A DNA stretch of 64,000 nucleotides from the NCBI RefSeq assembly GCF_023715705.1, contig NZ_JAMBOS010000007.1, positions 124,001-188,000 on the forward strand, read 5' to 3'. The notes beneath the pieces were generated by a model. That model was given only the letters and a program-made list of their open reading frames with translations, ran no database searches and was not told the origin of the DNA. Made by a program: the position numbers and the translations under genes. How positions within the stretch are numbered: the first letter of the stretch is position 1; each line of letters opens with the position of its first letter. This stretch comes from Halalkalibacter oceani. GTDB taxonomy: Bacteria; Bacillota; Bacilli; Bacillales; Bacillaceae_D. Of the stretch, positions 42,765 through 51,174 are shown piece after piece.

Positions 42765-43946
42765 TTATGTTCCAGTTGAAATGGTGATTTGCCCAAATAC
42801 GGCGGCTTCACTGTCCCACTTCACACAGTCATCGCGGGTGATGGTTCTTAGTTCGGTCGTATCCCGCCTCCAAGCATCACCGCCAATATTCGTAGATGCC
42901 AGTTCGTACATTCCCCGGTTAAACAACACCATCAGTTCTTTAAAATTCCCTACGATAAACGGTGCTTTCACTGTGGTGGATCCGGTGGAAGGTAAGGTTC
43001 TGTTGGCGACCACCACAATGGGACGACCTTGAAACAGATTCTTACCCGGTTGGGTGATGTCGTCTTGCAGAAGTGGCCTGTTGTTGCCGTCTTCTTGCTC
43101 GTCCAACCACTGGAAGCCGTCTTGGTTAGTAATAATGGTGCTGGATAAGCTAATGGCTGGATCTAAATCCACATTAAGCACTTTCTTCATGGCCTTCATA
43201 TCTGCTAGGCTCTTTTTACTTAGCGTATTTAAGATTGCAATAATCAGACTGTTCTTTGTGACCACATGCTTTTTGGCAATCCAGTTAGATACATAGCTTA
43301 AAATATTCTGATCTGTGTCCTTTAAAAGCTCGTTCGTTAATGGCAAAAAGCCAGCTCGTTTAATGAGCTGATACGTCACCGGAGTAAACTTCGGGTTGTC
43401 CATTTCCCCAATTTCCCCATACTCATCTACTACCGCAAAGGGCACCATGTCTTCATCTTTCTCCAGGACTCGGGAGCCAGATAACGTGTTGACCGTTTCC
43501 ATCCGGATGTGTTGGGATAAATCGTTCATACTCCTCATGATGTCATGGATTCTCGTTTGAATATCTTCGGGAACGATAATGCCCATATCGCCATCGGCAT
43601 CGGTACTTACGCCACCCTCATGCATCGCAGCCCGGTACTCACTAACGATGCTGTGCTCATCGGCAGAAATTCGCTGACGGCGGAGACCCTTTAAAAATAC
43701 CCGCTTATATTCTGCTTCCAGTTCGGTATCCGTAAGGTTGTGAGTTCGATCTATAGGGGTGGCATTATCAAGGTCATGTTCTTCTAATGCCCCCAATTCC
43801 TGCTCTATGGCCACTGCCTTTTGTAATTCCCGTACGTCTTCCATGGCTTTTTCCGCATCAAGCACGTTGTTTTCTCCCAGTAAACTGCGGACTTTTGTTT
43901 TCTCCGTTTCCAATGCCTGTAGTAGTTCACGTAATTTTTTACTCAA
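42765..43946 (-). CDS. Major capsid protein, HK97 fold
   Basis: The ~393-residue protein has a helical delta/scaffolding domain (~1-110: LRELLQALETEKTKVRSLL, ALEEHD) and the HK97 coat domain (INDIMRSMNDLSQHIRMETVN, FTPVTYQLIKRAGFLPLTNELLKDT, then GKNLFQGRPIVVVANRTLP and VGNFKELMVLFNRG). A dedicated protease lies upstream, so the N-terminal part is probably cleaved at maturation. Start TTG 43946 is chosen for AAAGGAAGGCG 6 bp before; the frame to 44000 lacks signals. Confidence 0.92.
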   Translation of the reverse strand: MSKKLRELLQALETEKTKVRSLLGENNVLDAEKAMEDVRELQKAVAIEQELGALEEHDLDNATPIDRTHNLTDTELEAEYKRVFLKGLRRQRISADEHSIVSEYRAAMHEGGVSTDADGDMGIIVPEDIQTRIHDIMRSMNDLSQHIRMETVNTLSGSRVLEKDEDMVPFAVVDEYGEIGEMDNPKFTPVTYQLIKRAGFLPLTNELLKDTDQNILSYVSNWIAKKHVVTKNSLIIAILNTLSKKSLADMKAMKKVLNVDLDPAISLSSTIITNQDGFQWLDEQEDGNNRPLLQDDITQPGKNLFQGRPIVVVANRTLPSTGSTTVKAPFIVGNFKELMVLFNRGMYELASTNIGGDAWRRDTTELRTITRDDCVKWDSEAAVFGQITISTGT

Positions 43947-43983
43947 AGTAAATCGCCTTCCTTTCAAAATAGAAAAGGAGCCT

Positions 43984-44679
43984 TTACAGCTCCAATTCAA
44001 TCGCTATTTTTTCTTTCAGCAGTTGGTGTTCTTTGTCATTAGGTTTTGACTTCGTTAGAAACTCTTTTGGAGTGTTTTTGTATCTGGTCAACAAGGTTTT
44101 ATCCATACTAGCTGCCAGTTGTTTTTCCTCTTCCACCACATCGCAAAACCCATATTCTTTGCACTCGTCTGCCGTTAGCCACGTCTCCTCATTCATCAGT
44201 TCAACAATTTCATCCTTTATTAAAGCAGAGCGTCTTTCATAAGCGGCAATTAAACTTTCCCCGATTTTATCTAAATCATCAGCCAGTTTTCTAAACTCCG
44301 CCGCATTGCCAATGCCAAAAGTCCAAGGATGATGGATCATCATCATGGCATTTTTGGGCATAAAAATCGTATCGCCTGCCATAGCTATGACACTTGCGAT
44401 ACTTGCTGCTAGACCGTCGATATATACATTTTTATGGGCTGGATGTCGCTTTAACATGGAATGAATCGCTTGACCTGCGAACACATCTCCGCCTGGGGAA
44501 TTGATGTAAATGTTTAATGTATCCATATCCCCTAACCCATCCAAGTCAGCTTTAAATGTTTTGGGAGTGACTTCATCTCCCCACCACGTTTCATTGGCGA
44601 TGTCCCCGTAAAGGGTTAATTCTCCGGTCTTTTCATCTAAATTTTTAAAGCTCCAAAACTTCTTCACTTTCTTTGGCAT
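43984..44679 (-). CDS. ClpP-like prohead maturation protease
   Basis: The ~230-residue ClpP-like serine protease carries ELTLYGDIANETWWGDEVTPKTFKADL, NIYINSPGGDVFAGQAIHSML, catalytic Ser in GLAASIASVIAMAGD (~93), His in MIHHPWTFGIGNAAEFRK (~116) and Asp further on (~165). It processes the capsid delta domain and removes scaffold. It overlaps the portal gene by 35 bp. ATG 44679 is the likely start. Confidence 0.9.
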   Translation of the reverse strand: MPKKVKKFWSFKNLDEKTGELTLYGDIANETWWGDEVTPKTFKADLDGLGDMDTLNIYINSPGGDVFAGQAIHSMLKRHPAHKNVYIDGLAASIASVIAMAGDTIFMPKNAMMMIHHPWTFGIGNAAEFRKLADDLDKIGESLIAAYERRSALIKDEIVELMNEETWLTADECKEYGFCDVVEEEKQLAASMDKTLLTRYKNTPKEFLTKSKPNDKEHQLLKEKIAIELEL

Positions 44680-45925
44680 GTTCATCACCACCCTTCCGAT
44701 ATTGTTCACCCGCCATTTCTATGGGCATCATATTGCCGTTGATTAACAGCCGGTCACCACCATCTTTTGCCTCCATTTCTTCTAACGCTCTCACTTCATT
44801 CGCTGTCATAAAACCGGACTGGATGGCGATGCGATAGCCTTCGTATCTTGTTTTCGGGTCGGCTCGTAAAATGGCATTGACGTTGAATTTAATATAGTAA
44901 CCTGCGTCTAGCTCTTTTTGAGTGAACAGTTTATAGGTCAGTTCCTGTTCGTAGCCGGTGAGAATATCCATTAAGGTGTCGACATAAAATTCCCGCTGTT
45001 GGTGTTCCACGTTGGTGTGGGTCGCTCGGTCTAAATCATTCAGCTGGTGATTTTTGACACCAAAAGCAGCGGCAATTTGTTTAACGGTTAGTTGGGTGTT
45101 CTCTAAAAACTGGGCATCAGCCATGGTTAAGCTCAAAGGTTGGAATTGATAACCCAAAGGGAGTAATGATACCCGGTTTGCATTTTTCAGGCCACTGGCC
45201 ATTTGTTCAAATCGTTCTCTAAATACCCGTTGCGCTTCCGGGTTTAAATCTCCGACATAGTGGATGATGCCTTTCGTTTGCAGCCCCGTTTTAAAGCTAT
45301 TATTCAAATACCGACTGGCGGCTCCGGCGTTTTCGATGGTGTTTCTAAGTTGGGTTAAGGGAGTCATGCCCACAATGCCATCACTGCTTAAACCTTTAAA
45401 ATGCAACATTTCGTCCGAGTCAATGCGGTATTCTGTGCCTTTATCGTCGGTGTAGACGTACCACAGTTTCCCTTTACCGGGAAGCAGCCCAACATCATCC
45501 ATATATATTTGCACCTTTGTACTGTCCAAGGGGTAAATCCCTGTGACTTTGCCTGCATTTCTACCTTTGGTTTCAAATTCCAGCCAAGCATATGCATTTC
45601 CAAAAAGATGACGCTCGACTTCCAATGCTTTAAAAAAGTCTCTCGCATTCATCCAAGGATTTGGCCTCATCTTTAAGAGCGGGGTGAGGTAATGGTCTAC
45701 GGTACCGTTATGTAAATAGACCTTCACCGGCAACTTCCCCACGCTATCTGCTAAAATGCGGATACAGGCAAAAACGGTCGCTTCTTTCAGGGCATTTTTC
45801 CCCCGGTAGTTCATTTCATCTGTTTCAATTCCTAGTATTTCTAGAAGCCTTCGGTCGTTTATTTCTAGCGAATCCGGCACCACTTTTGCTTTTGGACTAA
45901 AGAATTCCTTTACTTTACTAAGCAC
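44645..45925 (-). CDS. Phage portal protein (HK97 family)
   Basis: The ~426-residue protein has portal motifs: NALKEATVFACIRILADSVGKLPVKVYL, DSTKVQIYMDDVGLLPG, WYVYTDDKG, MTPLTQLRNTIENAGAASRYLNNSF and NHQLNDLDRATHTNVEHQQREFYVDTLMDIL. It forms the dodecameric ring for DNA packaging. The frame runs to 45949 but GGGTGAGGGA precedes a GTG at 45925, within the end of terL, so I place the start there. Confidence 0.92.
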   Translation of the reverse strand: MLSKVKEFFSPKAKVVPDSLEINDRRLLEILGIETDEMNYRGKNALKEATVFACIRILADSVGKLPVKVYLHNGTVDHYLTPLLKMRPNPWMNARDFFKALEVERHLFGNAYAWLEFETKGRNAGKVTGIYPLDSTKVQIYMDDVGLLPGKGKLWYVYTDDKGTEYRIDSDEMLHFKGLSSDGIVGMTPLTQLRNTIENAGAASRYLNNSFKTGLQTKGIIHYVGDLNPEAQRVFRERFEQMASGLKNANRVSLLPLGYQFQPLSLTMADAQFLENTQLTVKQIAAAFGVKNHQLNDLDRATHTNVEHQQREFYVDTLMDILTGYEQELTYKLFTQKELDAGYYIKFNVNAILRADPKTRYEGYRIAIQSGFMTANEVRALEEMEAKDGGDRLLINGNMMPIEMAGEQYRKGGDEHAKESEEVLEL

Positions 45926-45939
45926 TCCCTCACCCCCCC

Positions 45940-47499
45940 TTATCGCCACAGTTTGTCCAGTGTATCCCCGGAGGAAAACTCGTTTAAATCAAAGTGGTTT
46001 TCGTTTCGAATGGCGCGATCTAACGCCATAATCATCGCCACTGCACCATCAATCTTTTCCGTAGACTTTTCTTTATCCGGTTTGATATTTCCCGCCGGAT
46101 CCGTTCTTACGTGAATGTTATCCATCATCCAGCTGAGTGCCGGGTTTCCCCCATGGGCGATTCTTTTTTCTAGTGTAAGTTTCATCAGTTCTTTCGTAGG
46201 TGGTGACATATCTTTATACCCTTGTCCGAAGGGAACGACCGTAAAGCCAGCCCCCTCCAGGTTTTGTACCATTTGAACGGCACCCCAACGGTCAAAAGCG
46301 ATTTCTTTAATGTTGTAATCCTGCCACAGTTCTTCGATAAACTTTTCAATGAATCCGTAGTGAATGACATTTCCTTCGGTGGTATTGAGAACCCCTTGTT
46401 TTTCCCAAAGATCATAAGGAACATGGTCTCGCCTTACCCTTAGCTCCATGTTCTCTTCCGGGATCCAAAAGTAAGGAAGAATAGAGTACTTATCATCTTC
46501 TGGTATGGGTGGGAAGACTAAAACAAATGCGGTGATGTCAACCGAGCTGGAAAGGTCTAAGCCGCCGTAACATAAGCGGCCTTTTAGTTTTTCAGGATCA
46601 ACAGGTAAAGCGCATTTTTCCCATTGGTGCATTGGCATCCATCGGACGGATTGTTTCACCCATTGGTTCAATCGTAACTGCCGGAATAAGTTCTCCTCCG
46701 CTGGGTTCTCCTTTGCACTAATAAAAGCGGCTCTTACTTTTTCGATATCAATCGTATGATCTAGCGAAGGGTTCGCCTTATACCAGTTCTTTTCATCTGT
46801 CCAATCGTCATCATGTTCAATTCCATAAATAACCGGATAAAAGGTAGGGTCATGTTTCTTTCCTCTTAAGATATCCTCTGCTTTTTGATGAACCTCATAA
46901 CAAATCGAATGCCGGTCATTCCCAGCGGTTGTAATCAAAAAGAAAAGTGGTTGCTTTCTCGCATCACCACTTCCCTTTGTCATCACATCATACAATTGTC
47001 GATTTGGCTGAGCATGGAGTTCGTCAAAAATCACACCATGAACATTCAGACCGTGTTTTGTAAAAGCTTCTGCAGATAACACTTGATAAAAACTTCCCGT
47101 TGGCAAATAGACAAGTCGTTTTTGCGAAAGCACTGGTTTCATTCTTTTCTTTAATGCCGGACTTTGATCGACCATATCTACCGCTACATCAAATACGATG
47201 GATGCTTGTTGGCGATCTGCCGCACACCCGTACACTTCGGCACCCCATTCTCCGTCTCCACAAGTCAAGTAAAGAGCAATAGCCGCAGCCATTTCAGATT
47301 TCCCGTTCTTCTTTGGAACTTCTACATAAGCGGTATTATACTGACGGTAACCGTCATCTTTTACAGTGCCAAAAATATCTCGGACAATTTTATCCTGCCA
47401 AGGGAGAAGGTCAAAAGGAACGCCATGCCATACCCCTTTTGTATGCTTGAGATGATTGATGAAAGTGACTGCCCGTTCTGCTTTCTGTATATCAAACAT
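45940..47499 (-). CDS. Phage terminase large subunit
   Basis: The 519-residue packaging ATPase/nuclease has LPWQDKIVRDIFG, a Walker A-like VPKKNGKSE (~80), a Walker B VIFDELHAQ (~155), the C motif LITTAGND and an RNase H-like nuclease domain from LCYGGLDLSSSVDITAFVL (~290) to DGAVAMIMALDRA. A separate arginine finger region is not obvious. ATG follows GAGGGTGA. The gene is one base after terS, consistent with a HK97-type terminase pair and cos/HNH packaging. Confidence 0.95.
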   Translation of the reverse strand: MFDIQKAERAVTFINHLKHTKGVWHGVPFDLLPWQDKIVRDIFGTVKDDGYRQYNTAYVEVPKKNGKSEMAAAIALYLTCGDGEWGAEVYGCAADRQQASIVFDVAVDMVDQSPALKKRMKPVLSQKRLVYLPTGSFYQVLSAEAFTKHGLNVHGVIFDELHAQPNRQLYDVMTKGSGDARKQPLFFLITTAGNDRHSICYEVHQKAEDILRGKKHDPTFYPVIYGIEHDDDWTDEKNWYKANPSLDHTIDIEKVRAAFISAKENPAEENLFRQLRLNQWVKQSVRWMPMHQWEKCALPVDPEKLKGRLCYGGLDLSSSVDITAFVLVFPPIPEDDKYSILPYFWIPEENMELRVRRDHVPYDLWEKQGVLNTTEGNVIHYGFIEKFIEELWQDYNIKEIAFDRWGAVQMVQNLEGAGFTVVPFGQGYKDMSPPTKELMKLTLEKRIAHGGNPALSWMMDNIHVRTDPAGNIKPDKEKSTEKIDGAVAMIMALDRAIRNENHFDLNEFSSGDTLDKLWR

Positions 47500-47500
47500 C

Positions 47501-47971
47501 TCATTTCACCCTCAGCAATTCTTCCATCGGATCATTGGATTCCGTTTGTACGGTATCGACTTGAATGCGTGTCCTTGCGGCAGGGGTTAATCCAAATTCG
47601 GAACAGAAGTCTTTCATAATTTTCAGATACGTCTGGGCAATCGACACTTGTGGCACTTGTTGGATATAACCCGATGGTGTTTTAAAGATTGTGCCATGTT
47701 TGGTTAAAAACTCCTCTGCTTCTTTCCATCTTGCATAAGCCTGACAATAAGCGGCAAAGGCAGAGGCATCCACTTGTGTTAAGACACCGATGGCTTCTAA
47801 CGTTTTCACCATTCGCTTCCATTCTTTTTTTGCTTCCGGTTCAAGCCATGACGGACAGCGGGGAGCTTTCTTTTCTGGCTTTGGTTCATTTTCATTTAAT
47901 GGGCGTTTGCCCGGATTGCCTTCTAATACTTTTAATGCGGTTGGTTTTGGCTTTCTTCCTCGTGTCGCCAT
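47501..47971 (-). CDS. Phage terminase small subunit, P27 family
   Basis: The 156-residue protein starts MATRGRKPKPTALKVLEGNPGKRPLNENEP and continues APRCPSWLEPEAKKEWKRMVKTLEAIGVLTQVDASAFAAYCQAYARWKEAEE, the P27 family hallmarks. A helical C-terminus with SIAQTYLKIMKDFCSEFGLTPAARTR follows. It recognises the packaging start site. ATG 47971 is preferred over the upstream ATG at 47980, giving the standard MATRGRKP start. Confidence 0.93.
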   Translation of the reverse strand: MATRGRKPKPTALKVLEGNPGKRPLNENEPKPEKKAPRCPSWLEPEAKKEWKRMVKTLEAIGVLTQVDASAFAAYCQAYARWKEAEEFLTKHGTIFKTPSGYIQQVPQVSIAQTYLKIMKDFCSEFGLTPAARTRIQVDTVQTESNDPMEELLRVK

Positions 47972-47997
47972 GCTTTTCACCTCCTGTTTTTTCTCAA

Positions 47998-48022
47998 AAG
48001 AAAAAGGCCTGAGTGGCCATTA
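47998..48022 (-). terminator. Weak hairpin with T-run before terminase
   Basis: On the minus strand GGCC-ACTCA-GGCC followed by TTTTTC lies between the 94-residue gene and terS. The stem is short, so partial termination at most. Confidence 0.3.
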
Positions 48023-48035
48023 TGTTTATCGTGAT

Positions 48036-48266
48036 TTAAACCGGTGTCGGGGAGTCTTTCCACACTTCCATTTTGAATGTCCCTTCATCCAGCATCCAGC
48101 ATACTTGCCCATCATCCAGTTTCAAGATAAGAATGCCCGGGAGCGCATAAATCTGTTTTTCATCATATCCAGACTGAAGCAGTTCTTCTTTCTGTTGCAT
48201 CAAAAGCCGCATAGCGCGAATCGGGTCAACTCCGCCTTGTAAAAGTTGGGTATGGCATCGTTCCAT
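48036..48266 (-). CDS. Small phage protein of unknown function
   Basis: The ~76-residue protein runs from ATG 48266 (GTGAGGTG just upstream). Residues 1-35 are helical (MERCHTQLLQGGVDPIRAMRLLMQQKEELLQ) and the rest beta (YALPGILILKLDDGQVCWMLDEGTFKMEVW). I do not recognise a family. It sits between the methyltransferase and small terminase in the packaging module, a site where small head-associated or packaging proteins often occur. Confidence 0.6.
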   Translation of the reverse strand: MERCHTQLLQGGVDPIRAMRLLMQQKEELLQSGYDEKQIYALPGILILKLDDGQVCWMLDEGTFKMEVWKDSPTPV

Positions 48267-48345
48267 AATCATCACCTCACGATAGATTTCGCCGCTGTTT
48301 TGGCGTAGTCTATCTATCACTCTACCGGCACCTTATAGCAAGCAT

Positions 48346-49590
48346 TTAAGCGGTTATTACCAACTCTTTATAAGGGATTTTCTCCCCGCTTCTATGTAAG
48401 TAAATTTCATCTTCACCCGCAGATTCCACAAATCTTTTCACGATCACATCACAGTATTTTTCATCCAATTCAATCGCAAAACAGATTCGACCCGTTTGTT
48501 CACTTGCGATTAAAGTGGATCCGCTTCCCGCAAAAGGATCAAGGACAATACAGTTGGTCATACTGCTGTTTTGAATCGGGTAAGCCACGAGAGGCACCGG
48601 CTTCATAGTTGGATGAAGTTCCGATTTCGTTGGTCTATCGAAATTCCAGATGGTCGTTTGTTTTCGGTCGGCATACCAGCGATGTTTTCCGGTCGGCTTC
48701 CAGCCATATAGGATGGGTTCATGTTGCCACTGGTAATCACTTCGTCCAAGAACTAAGGATTGTTTTGCCCAAATACAAACATTGGAAAGATGAAACCCCG
48801 TATCTTTAAAAGCCTTTCTAAAACTTAATCCTTCCGTATCGGCATGGAAGATATAAGCACCTGCACCGTCATCAAGGGCTGTATAAATATTTTTAAAGGC
48901 CGCCAGTAAGAAATCGTAAAAGTTTTGATCTTCCATGTTGTCATTTTTGATGACACGTTCATTATCACTTCCAGCCGTGTAATTTACATTGTACGGCGGA
49001 TCGGTCACACAGAGATTGGCTTTCTTGCCGTTCATTAACTTATCGAAATCTTCTCGCATGGTTGCATCTCCACAAAGTAGTTTGTGTTTTCCAAGCAACC
49101 AAATGTCTCCCGACTTTGATATGGGATCCTCGATTTCCCCAAGTACGGCATCTGGGTCAAAATCATCATCCTGTACACCTTTGTCATGTACTTTGGAAAA
49201 TAGATCTTCGATTTCAGCCGCACCAAAACCTGTGAGCGAAACATCAAACATGGCTTCATCTAGTTCACTAATCAAATCAGCTAATTTCGGTAAATCCCAA
49301 TCTCCGCTGATTTTATTGAGAGCCACATTTAATGCTTTTTCTTCTTTTTCGTCCATATCAACCACAACACAATCGACTTCAACAACACCTTGATCAACTA
49401 AAATTTTAAATCGTTGGTGCCCGCCAATGATATGACCAGTTCGTTCATTCCAAATAACTGGTTCAACATAGCCAAAGGTTTCGATAGAACGCTTCAGTTT
49501 TTCATATTCCGCGTCTCCCGGCTTAAGGTCTTTTCGTGGGTTGTACTTAGCTGGATTTAGTTTTTCCACTGCAACTTTTTGTATATCCAA
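48346..49590 (-). CDS. ParB-domain DNA methyltransferase (N4/N6, beta-class)
   Basis: The 414-residue phage protein has a ParB/sulfiredoxin-like N-terminus (KLNPAKYNPRKDL, GHIIGGHQRFKIL, ~1-100) and a C-terminal amino-methyltransferase with CVTDPPYNVNYT (motif IV, ~200) and DPFAGSGSTLIASEQTGR (motif I, ~375). It probably methylates adenine or cytosine to protect phage DNA or regulate packaging. The start is TTG 49590 with AGGTGATG upstream. No cognate restriction enzyme gene is adjacent. Confidence 0.9.
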   Translation of the reverse strand: MDIQKVAVEKLNPAKYNPRKDLKPGDAEYEKLKRSIETFGYVEPVIWNERTGHIIGGHQRFKILVDQGVVEVDCVVVDMDEKEEKALNVALNKISGDWDLPKLADLISELDEAMFDVSLTGFGAAEIEDLFSKVHDKGVQDDDFDPDAVLGEIEDPISKSGDIWLLGKHKLLCGDATMREDFDKLMNGKKANLCVTDPPYNVNYTAGSDNERVIKNDNMEDQNFYDFLLAAFKNIYTALDDGAGAYIFHADTEGLSFRKAFKDTGFHLSNVCIWAKQSLVLGRSDYQWQHEPILYGWKPTGKHRWYADRKQTTIWNFDRPTKSELHPTMKPVPLVAYPIQNSSMTNCIVLDPFAGSGSTLIASEQTGRICFAIELDEKYCDVIVKRFVESAGEDEIYLHRSGEKIPYKELVITA

Positions 49591-49613
49591 TTGACATCAC
49601 CTCTTTTCCTGAA

Positions 49614-49642
49614 TTGCGATTTCTTTGTTTCTTTGTTATAAT
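49614..49642 (+). promoter_or_regulatory. Promoter of the AbrB-RelE type cassette
   Basis: TTGCGA (49614-49619), a 17-bp spacer and TATAAT (49637-49642) lie on the plus strand, against the prophage's direction. Confidence 0.6.
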
Positions 49643-49646
49643 CATT

Positions 49647-49669
49647 TCAAAGAAAGTGGTTTCTTTTGA
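49647..49669. promoter_or_regulatory. Operator candidate of the AbrB-RelE type cassette
   Basis: TCAAAGAAA-GTGG-TTTCTTTTGA is an inverted repeat (one extra T) placed between the -10 and the ribosome binding site, where an autorepressing antitoxin would bind. Confidence 0.45.
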
Positions 49670-49705
49670 GCATTACTTGCGTATACTAATAGGGAGGTGG
49701 CCATT

Positions 49706-50071
49706 GTGTCCACAATTTCATTGGAGCGTGATCAGATGGAACGTAAAATCATCAGTGTTTCACAAAAGCGACAAATCACACTACCTCTACCTTTTTACAA
49801 ACATCTTGATTTAGGGAGTGAGGTAGAATGCTCGTTGGAAGACGGCGCTATTGTCATTCGTCCTTTGCAAAATAACAATATGGAGTTCTCTGTTGAAATC
49901 TTAAAAGACTTGGTTTCACAAGGACTATCCGGCCAAGAGCTGGTTAAACAATTCGAAAAAGAAAGCAAAGGAATTAGGAAAGCTGTCACAACGCTAATCG
50001 AAGAAGCAGATGCCATTGCCTCTGGAGAAAAATCCTCCGCTTCTTTTGACGACATCTTTCCAAATGAGTAA
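49706..50071 (+). CDS. AbrB/SpoVT-like antitoxin
   Basis: The 121-residue protein has an N-terminal swapped-hairpin SpoVT_AbrB domain (MERKIISVSQKRQITLPLPFYKHLDLGSEVECSLEDGAIVIRPL, ~10-55) and a helical C-terminal part (EILKDLVSQGLSGQELVKQFEKES) that should bind the toxin. GTG 49706 follows GGGAGG at 8 bp. Only 5 bp separate it from the RelE-like gene. It probably represses its own promoter at the dyad 49647-49669. Confidence 0.82.
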   Translation: MSTISLERDQMERKIISVSQKRQITLPLPFYKHLDLGSEVECSLEDGAIVIRPLQNNNMEFSVEILKDLVSQGLSGQELVKQFEKESKGIRKAVTTLIEEADAIASGEKSSASFDDIFPNE

Positions 50072-50076
50072 GACAA

Positions 50077-50367
50077 ATGTATGAAATTCGATTTACAGCT
50101 GCAGCCAAGCGCTATCTAAAAAAACTCAAAGAGAAACCACTGAAAGATGCGTTTAAGGACTCACTAACTGCACTACGTGAAAATCCTTACCTCGGCAGTC
50201 CTAAGCAAGGTGATTTAGCAGGCGTTTACGGTTACGATTTAAAATATAAAGGTAACGCCTATGAAATTGCTTATACCATTTATGAAACAGACGGCAAACT
50301 GATCGTTGTCGTACTGGCTGGCACACGCGAGAATTTTTATGATGAGCTGAAACGTTATCTAAAGTAG
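50077..50367 (+). CDS. RelE/ParE-type toxin
   Basis: The 96-residue protein starts YEIRFTAAAKRYLKKLKEKPLKDAFKDSLTALRENPYLGSPKQGDLAGVYGYDLKYKGNAYEIAYTIYETDGKLIVVVLAGTREN, the RelE/ParE fold: central basic strand, PYLGSPKQGDL loop and YEIAY. RelE cuts mRNA in the ribosome; ParE targets gyrase; motifs alone do not decide. It pairs with the AbrB-like antitoxin and ends at a terminator. Confidence 0.85.
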   Translation: MYEIRFTAAAKRYLKKLKEKPLKDAFKDSLTALRENPYLGSPKQGDLAGVYGYDLKYKGNAYEIAYTIYETDGKLIVVVLAGTRENFYDELKRYLK

Positions 50368-50387
50368 CTTATGATAGCTACTTTTTT
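50362..50387 (+). terminator. Terminator of the TA cassette
   Basis: AAGTAGCT / AGCTACTT with a short loop, then TTTTTT-like run on the plus strand, directly at the toxin stop. Confidence 0.75.
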
Positions 50388-50420
50388 GTTGGTATTAATC
50401 AGACTTTTCAAGGTATACAG

Positions 50421-50480
50421 ACCGATACCCCCACCCCTGAATTATGCGACTTTTTGCGTGAAGGGGGGCGGCGGTCTAGG
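50421..50480. other. G/C-tract region beside HNH gene, cos-site candidate
   Basis: GACCGATACCCCCACCCC and GGGGGGCGGCGGTC lie 33 bp apart in opposite orientation around TTTTTGCGTG, directly after the HNH gene, where cos sites of HK97-type phages are found. No gene is present here. Speculative. Confidence 0.3.
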
Positions 50481-50492
50481 GCTGGCAAAGGT

Positions 50493-50867
50493 TTAAAGAT
50501 TTCTACCCGCCCTAGGGGGATAATAGCCGTACTCCTGATATTGGTCTTCCGTTCTGGTCTTTCGGTCATGACACTTTTTGCAGAGTGCTTGCCAATTTCC
50601 TACATCCCAAAAGGGCTGTTGGTCTCCTCGGTGGGGGATGATGTGATCCACAACCTTGGCTGGAGTAACCCTACCTGATTTAATACAACGGACACAGAGT
50701 GGGTTGACTTTTAAGTATTGCTTCCGAGCCTTCTGCCATTTGTAACCGTAGCCTCGGCTGGTAGCACTACCTCGCTCGTGCTTCTTTTGGTGAGTGAGGC
50801 AGTACCTTTTGTCTGTTAGCTCTGGACAACCGGGTTGGCGGCACGGCTTCTTTGGTTTTGTTGGCAT
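50493..50867 (-). CDS. HNH endonuclease
   Basis: The 124-residue protein has four N-terminal cysteines (PCRQPGCPEL...YCLTH), then CVRCIKSGRVTPAKVVDHIIPHRGDQQPFWDVGNWQALCKKCHDRKT with the HNH catalytic His and zinc Cys pairs. HK97-type phages encode HNH nucleases next to the terminase pair, where they stimulate cos cleavage. Here a TA cassette and methyltransferase lie between it and terS. ATG 50867 is the natural start. Confidence 0.9.
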   Translation of the reverse strand: MPTKPKKPCRQPGCPELTDKRYCLTHQKKHERGSATSRGYGYKWQKARKQYLKVNPLCVRCIKSGRVTPAKVVDHIIPHRGDQQPFWDVGNWQALCKKCHDRKTRTEDQYQEYGYYPPRAGRNL

Positions 50868-50970
50868 TGTCTATCACCTTTTTATTTTTATCTTTGACGC
50901 AACTAGGGAACAGGCAATACACCTTTTTAGGTGTCAGCCTAGTTCCCCAGACGCAACGTTTGCATTTCAT
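50767..50970 (-). CDS. Small cysteine-rich phage protein
   Basis: The protein starts MKCKRCVWGTRLTPKKVYCLFPSC, with two CxxC-like pairs, a theme of small Firmicute prophage proteins beside HNH genes. It overlaps the HNH gene by ~100 bp in another frame, so its C-terminal third may not be selected, and a shorter protein may be the true product. Putative zinc binding. Function unknown. Confidence 0.55.
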   Translation of the reverse strand: MKCKRCVWGTRLTPKKVYCLFPSCVKDKNKKVIDNANKTKEAVPPTRLSRANRQKVLPHSPKEARAR

Positions 50971-51001
50971 TTTTGTTCAGCTCCTGTTTTTGGGCATAGA
51001 A

Positions 51002-51033
51002 AAAGCCCAGGAGGGTTTAATCCTCAAGGGCTT
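51002..51033 (-). terminator. Terminator at the end of the early operon
   Basis: On the minus strand AAGCCCTTGAGG pairs with CCTCCTGGGCTT through an imperfect stem, then TTTTTC. It lies between the ArpU-like regulator and the HNH gene. Confidence 0.55.
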
Positions 51034-51038
51034 ATGTC

Positions 51039-51115
51039 ATCAAGAATGCTGCGTTTCCCGGAAGTCGGAGCGATCTATCCCTAGGCATATTCAGACAGCA
51101 TCTGGTGCTCTTGAT
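51039..51115. other. 77-nt structured element, possible small RNA
   Basis: ATCAAGA / TCTTGAT close a 77-nt segment, and ATGCTG / CAGCAT pair inside it with a CTGGTGC bulge on one side. On the plus strand it is followed by TTTTTC. It is not a tRNA: there is no TTCGA-type T-arm. No gene occupies it. Confidence 0.3.
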
Positions 51116-51174
51116 TTTTCTATACCTTTACAGTTTATATCATAAACCACTAGGATACTGACATTCAATGACAT

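Noticed and set aside
51039-51115. tRNA gene
   Set aside because: The 77-nt length and 7-bp closing stem look tRNA-like, but no D-arm GG, anticodon arm or TTCGA-type T-loop can be placed.
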